From: Cryptomeria japonica
Lineage: Eukaryota; Streptophyta; Pinopsida; Cupressales; Cupressaceae
Length of the DNA: 64,000 nt
Reading direction: 5' to 3'
Assembly (NCBI RefSeq): GCF_030272615.1
Contig: NC_081412.1
Location: 664,728,481-664,792,480 of the forward strand
The notes below the pieces were generated by a model that made no database searches, was not told the DNA's origin, and worked only from the letters and a program-made list of their open reading frames with translations. Numbering within the stretch: the stretch's first letter is position 1; the number at the start of each line of letters is the position of its first letter. Made by a program: the position numbers and the translations under genes. This document shows positions 60,460 through 64,000 of the stretch, piece after piece.

Positions 60460-63400
60460 ATGGCTCCTAAGTTGCAGACACCTGTTGTAGTTGAGACTAT
60501 TGAGAAGCCCTCACTGAAGTATTCCTTACCACCCAAAGTTGCATTTGAACCCGATGAGAAAACTACATTTTATCTTATTCCGGATAGGGTTCTATTGGTT
60601 GAAGATGTCAGATTCTACACTAAGTGACGTGTTGAAGAGTTTGGTCATACTGAGATCAAGGACATGTATGTTGAGTTATGTACCGATGGAATCCTAGATA
60701 GAAAGTATGAGCATATCAAAGTCAAGGGATTGACCAAAGCCCTAACCTACCCTTGAGTTTTCGAACCCCAATGGGTTAAATTTGTTTTGAGCAGAGTTCA
60801 TGATGACTTTATGTTGTTAGAGGAGCAACCATTCAAAATCACAAAGGATATCATTCACATAATAACCAGATACCCTATATACGACCATGCTCGAGCACAG
60901 AAAATGATTTCATAGAAGGAATTGATAAGTTTAACCGGAGTTGAATCTGATTGCAGAGGTCTTAAATTAAATAATGTTATAGATGCAGAGCTAAAGTTTG
61001 CAATTAGAGTCATCGGTTATTGTTTCTTTCAATCGGCAAGGGAAAATAGTGTACCATGTGTAGTTGTAGATTTGGCCTACAAGATTGTGAAAAAGGGTAT
61101 GAAGATTGATCTATATGAAGTGTTGTTGAAAAATCTATTTGAAAATCTCAAGACTATAAGGAAACCTAAGAAGAATAACTCGGAAAACACACTAAAGTTT
61201 GGGTCACTCTTAGTGTGCATGTTTTTCTATTTTCAGAAATTCTTCCCATCAGTCGGTAAAATAGTTTGGCAGTTACACCGACCAATCACCCATCAAATAA
61301 ATGACTTTATCAATCAGTTAGGTGATAATTTCAAAGAGATAATGGATGATTACTTCAGCAAATTTCAAGAAAAGATGCATAACAGGTACAGAATCCCACC
61401 TCAGTTAGTGGAAAAATATAAGGATGATATATGTTTTGAAGTGGACACCAACTACTGTTATGTCAATGCAGTAGAACCTAGAACTCAATCTCTACCATCT
61501 ATGGGTTATGAGATAGATCTTGATATTTCTCAACAACAGATAGATGCCTTTTTGACACTTCCAAGGCATGCTACCGAGATTAGGAATGGTAACTATGAAG
61601 AGGGCAAAGAAAAAGTAAAAATGAGCATAGTAGTACCAAAGGCTACAAGAAAAGCCACTAAAATGATCAAAGTGCTAACTGAGAAATTTGGAGAAGGTTC
61701 TACCTCCACACCTACTAAGTCAACAGGTAGGAAGGATGATCAACTATCAATTGAAGAAGAATTTGAGGCTCAAGAAGAAGCCATCACTCTGAGCACCGAG
61801 TTGCCAAAGGGCAAAATTTTGAAAAGGAAAAAACAAGATACAACAAAGGTATCAATGACTCCTCTAGTGAAGCACCCCAACACTAGATCATCTGCAGTAT
61901 CACCCGGTAAGAGGCAGAAAAATGTTGAATTGCCTAAAGTTACAAGAACCTATAAGAAGTCAACCAGGAGACTCATTTTGAATAAAGAGTCAAGTGCCAC
62001 AGAATCTGAAGATGCAAACAAATATCAGATTGTTAAAAGCATAAAGGAAGATGTACACAGTGTGGACAATTTTTGCACAAATCTGAAACAATATGGTGGA
62101 TTTGGGTCATTCAAGTATGTAAAATATGACTCTCAGACGAAAGAAGAAAAGAGGCAAATAGAAGAGTTAGTAGTATGTACACTTCTCAAATTCTGAGTAG
62201 TTCCACTGGAAGTAACTGATTTTCTTCCAAAAGCATTATACTCTCATATTGACAATAGATGGAAATATGCTATGGACTCGGAGAAGCAGATAAGAGAAAG
62301 AGTTTTGGTACATCTCTTTCTAGACATGTCAGTAGATGATAGTAGAAATCATTTGAAAAACTACCAGACAAATTTTCAAGTAAAGCAAAGGGCCTTGAAA
62401 ATGATGAATGGACTTTATCTTGAAGTAGAAAAGGAAACCAAAGAAAAATGGCAAGAAATTTTTCGCATTTAGACTGAAGAACCTCAAGGTGAAGTTGAAA
62501 TAGTTAACATCACCGAGCAAGATCCTACTTCAACTATTCAACTAGATGAGGATATCATGGACACTGAGGCACAAGAAGAAGAAATGATAGAAGGAAATGC
62601 CTACGCCAAACTAGTATCCAACGAATCAGTCTTGGAACAAGTCAAGTCCTATCCTTCGGTAAATCAACAAGTTTTAACCGATAAACCTCAAGATGCTGAT
62701 CAAGGCAAAGAGGGTCCACATTCTACAAAAGGAGAATCTACTTCTTAGGCCATCGGGGAACAATCTTCTCAAGCACCTGCAAGCACTGAAACTGTTGCCA
62801 CTGAGACCCCAAGCACAGAATCACCGAAAGACACATCAGAGGCTAAGGGAACCAACAAAAGTGTTGCCTCTACCGAGCAACCTACCGAGGGTGAACAAGC
62901 CTCCAAAGCCATTATACTCGTTCAATCGGTGAAAGCCTCATCATCCAAGGAAAAGAAAGTGAAGACGCATAGTTTCAAGGTAGATATGTCAAAGCCTATT
63001 TATGTTGCCAAATGTTGACATTTCAAAACTGAAAGGGCAAGCACTTATTGAATTCAAAGAACTATGTAAAGCCAAAGCAGAATAAGAAAGACAAATGACT
63101 ATTCAGAAGAAGAACCGAGTACTTCAGAAGGTTAAAGCATTATTGACAAACATGCTACCTGAAGCTACCATGAATAAATATGCTACCATCCATATGCAAC
63201 TAGATGAACTACTCACTAAATTAGAAACATCAGGAGTAGACACATCAAAATACCTTAGCAAGATGAAGGACAAAGAGCTAACTGCCAAAATGATTGAAGA
63301 AGTGCAGAAAGGAATTGCTATAGGTAAAGTCAAGCTTGTTGGACTCATTGCTGAGTTGTCCCCTCAACTCAAACATATTCTTTATTTATTTCAGAAGCTC

Positions 63401-63821
63401 TGTACATATTCATATCAAGCATAAGACCGAAGTCATTGAACAAGAGATTACCAATCTCTCCAATAAGTTGACCACCGAGCCAAATTCTGTTTAGAATTTC
63501 TATACCAAGCTGCAAACTCTTATGGCTCAATAGTTAGAACTTCGGCATGAAGAGCACAAAATAAGGATGGATATCATGACTCTTCAGACCTTATTTATTC
63601 CCCACTTATCATCAGTCCAAGAGCAGATCAACCGAGCTACCCACTTATCCACTCAACTAGAGGGAAGCACATTAGATGGTTTGATTTCACTCTTAGTTGA
63701 TATTATAGCTCAGAATTCCCTAATGGATAGTGTCAAGGATGCACTCTCCACTGCTCTCATCGATGCTAGTACAAAGTATAAATCTATTTTTGACCAGTTG
63801 CCTCCACCTAATGGTAACTAG
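60460..63821 (+). pseudogene. element E second ORF, unrecognised, about 1,100 codons
   Basis: From ATG 60460 frame 1 is kept to about 63010 with stops at 60625, 60754, 60913, 62194, 62470 and 62746 and no indel. It then shifts to frame 2 (to 63424) and to frame 0 (63567-63821). The N-terminal 380 residues look globular and conserved in style (PPKVAFEPDEKTTFYLIPDR, FAIRVIGYCFFQSARENSVP, KKGMKIDLYEVLLKNLFENL, FGSLLVCMFFYFQKFFP). A long basic and Ser/Thr-rich stretch follows (KGKILKRKKQ, GKRQKN, a nuclear-signal-like pattern). Then come an acidic low-complexity part and C-terminal helical segments (NMLPEATMNKYATIHMQLDEL). I see no protease, integrase, polymerase, RNase H or envelope-type signal and transmembrane pattern. 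It lies where pol is expected. Confidence 0.6.
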
Positions 63822-63833
63822 TTTTGATGTTTG

Positions 63834-63848
63834 TCAAAAAGGGGGAGT
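63834..63848 (+). promoter_or_regulatory. candidate polypurine tract of element E
   Basis: AAAAAGGGGGAGTGT is of the form that precedes a 3' LTR. The following bases do not match the 5' LTR start TGTTATTATT, and a second GACAGGGGGAGC tract lies near 63914, so neither can be confirmed inside the window. Confidence 0.5.
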
Positions 63849-64000
63849 GTACCAAGTATAAGAGGGAGTGTACTGAGTAGAATAGAGTATCCGAATGTAC
63901 AATTGAATTTGACAGGGGGAGCATAGAACACAGAGCGGTGAACACCGAGCATTGATCAGAGGAGCATGCAAATTAAGTTATGTACAATATATTGATAAGG

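Larger units (their letters stand above)
57331..64000 (+). mobile_element. LTR element E with gag and a long unrecognised ORF
   Basis: The LTR (57331-58521), primer site (58524-58535), coiled-coil gag with knuckles (58584-59850) and a second long frame (60460-63821) lie on the plus strand. A CAAAAAGGGGGAGTG polypurine tract follows at about 63834-63848. No protease, integrase or reverse transcriptase was found between gag and that tract. The window ends before any 3' LTR, so a pol further on cannot be excluded. It interrupts copia B2 at 57330/57331 (flank GAAAA). Confidence 0.75.

Overview
The window is low-GC plant nuclear DNA made almost entirely of mobile elements and their remains. Plant LTR retrotransposons (Ty1/copia and Ty3/gypsy) with initiator-tRNA-type primer sites, L1-type LINEs with zf-RVT and DUF4283-like parts, GT-AG introns and a leucine-rich-repeat kinase-type fragment all point to a seed plant. 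Deep nesting and slow point decay with long frames preserved suggest a large genome, possibly a gymnosperm; that last step is inference. No intact host gene, rRNA, tRNA gene or CRISPR array was found.

Region 1 (1-8.55 kb) is the most unusual part. A transposase-like gene on + (278-3172, one 116-bp intron, seven stops, one frameshift) faces an unrecognised gene of about ten exons on - (8147-5525, all resolvable internal exons phase 0, two stops). Between them lie a 76-bp and a 359-bp tandem array. Behind the second gene's start lies a cluster of about seven palindrome-centred 24-bp repeats. I read this as one decayed two-gene DNA transposon with convergent genes.

Region 2 (8.6-18.3 kb) holds a LINE-type RNase H remnant, microsatellites, an unknown 205-codon frame, a LINE 3' fragment with a 15-bp target duplication, a longer LINE pseudogene on -, and an LTR with primer site that cuts that LINE. 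Region 3 (18.4-26.2 kb) is a Ty3/gypsy element on - with both LTRs, primer site and polypurine tract, and gag, protease, reverse transcriptase, RNase H and integrase all broken. A tiny LINE tail is inserted in one LTR. Region 4 (26.2-39.5 kb) is AT-rich sequence with an LTR remnant, a DUF4283-like LINE ORF1 relic, an LRR scrap, a possible LTR, and a 1.3-kb retroposon with 16-17-bp target duplications.

Region 5 (39.5-64 kb) is a nest. Copia A (+) is split at 43033/53081 by copia B1 (-). B1 contains a coding-free LTR element C (45070-47886) and a 164-bp retroposon. A second family-B copy (B2) lies just after A and is cut at 57331 by element E (+). E carries a coiled-coil gag with five CCHC-type knuckles and then, where pol would be expected, an unrecognised frame of roughly 1,100 codons. 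Order of events: A, then B1, then C and the small retroposon inside B1; B2 before E.

Coordinates, exon borders and mismatch counts were worked out by hand. No database search was possible, so family names rest on motif recognition.
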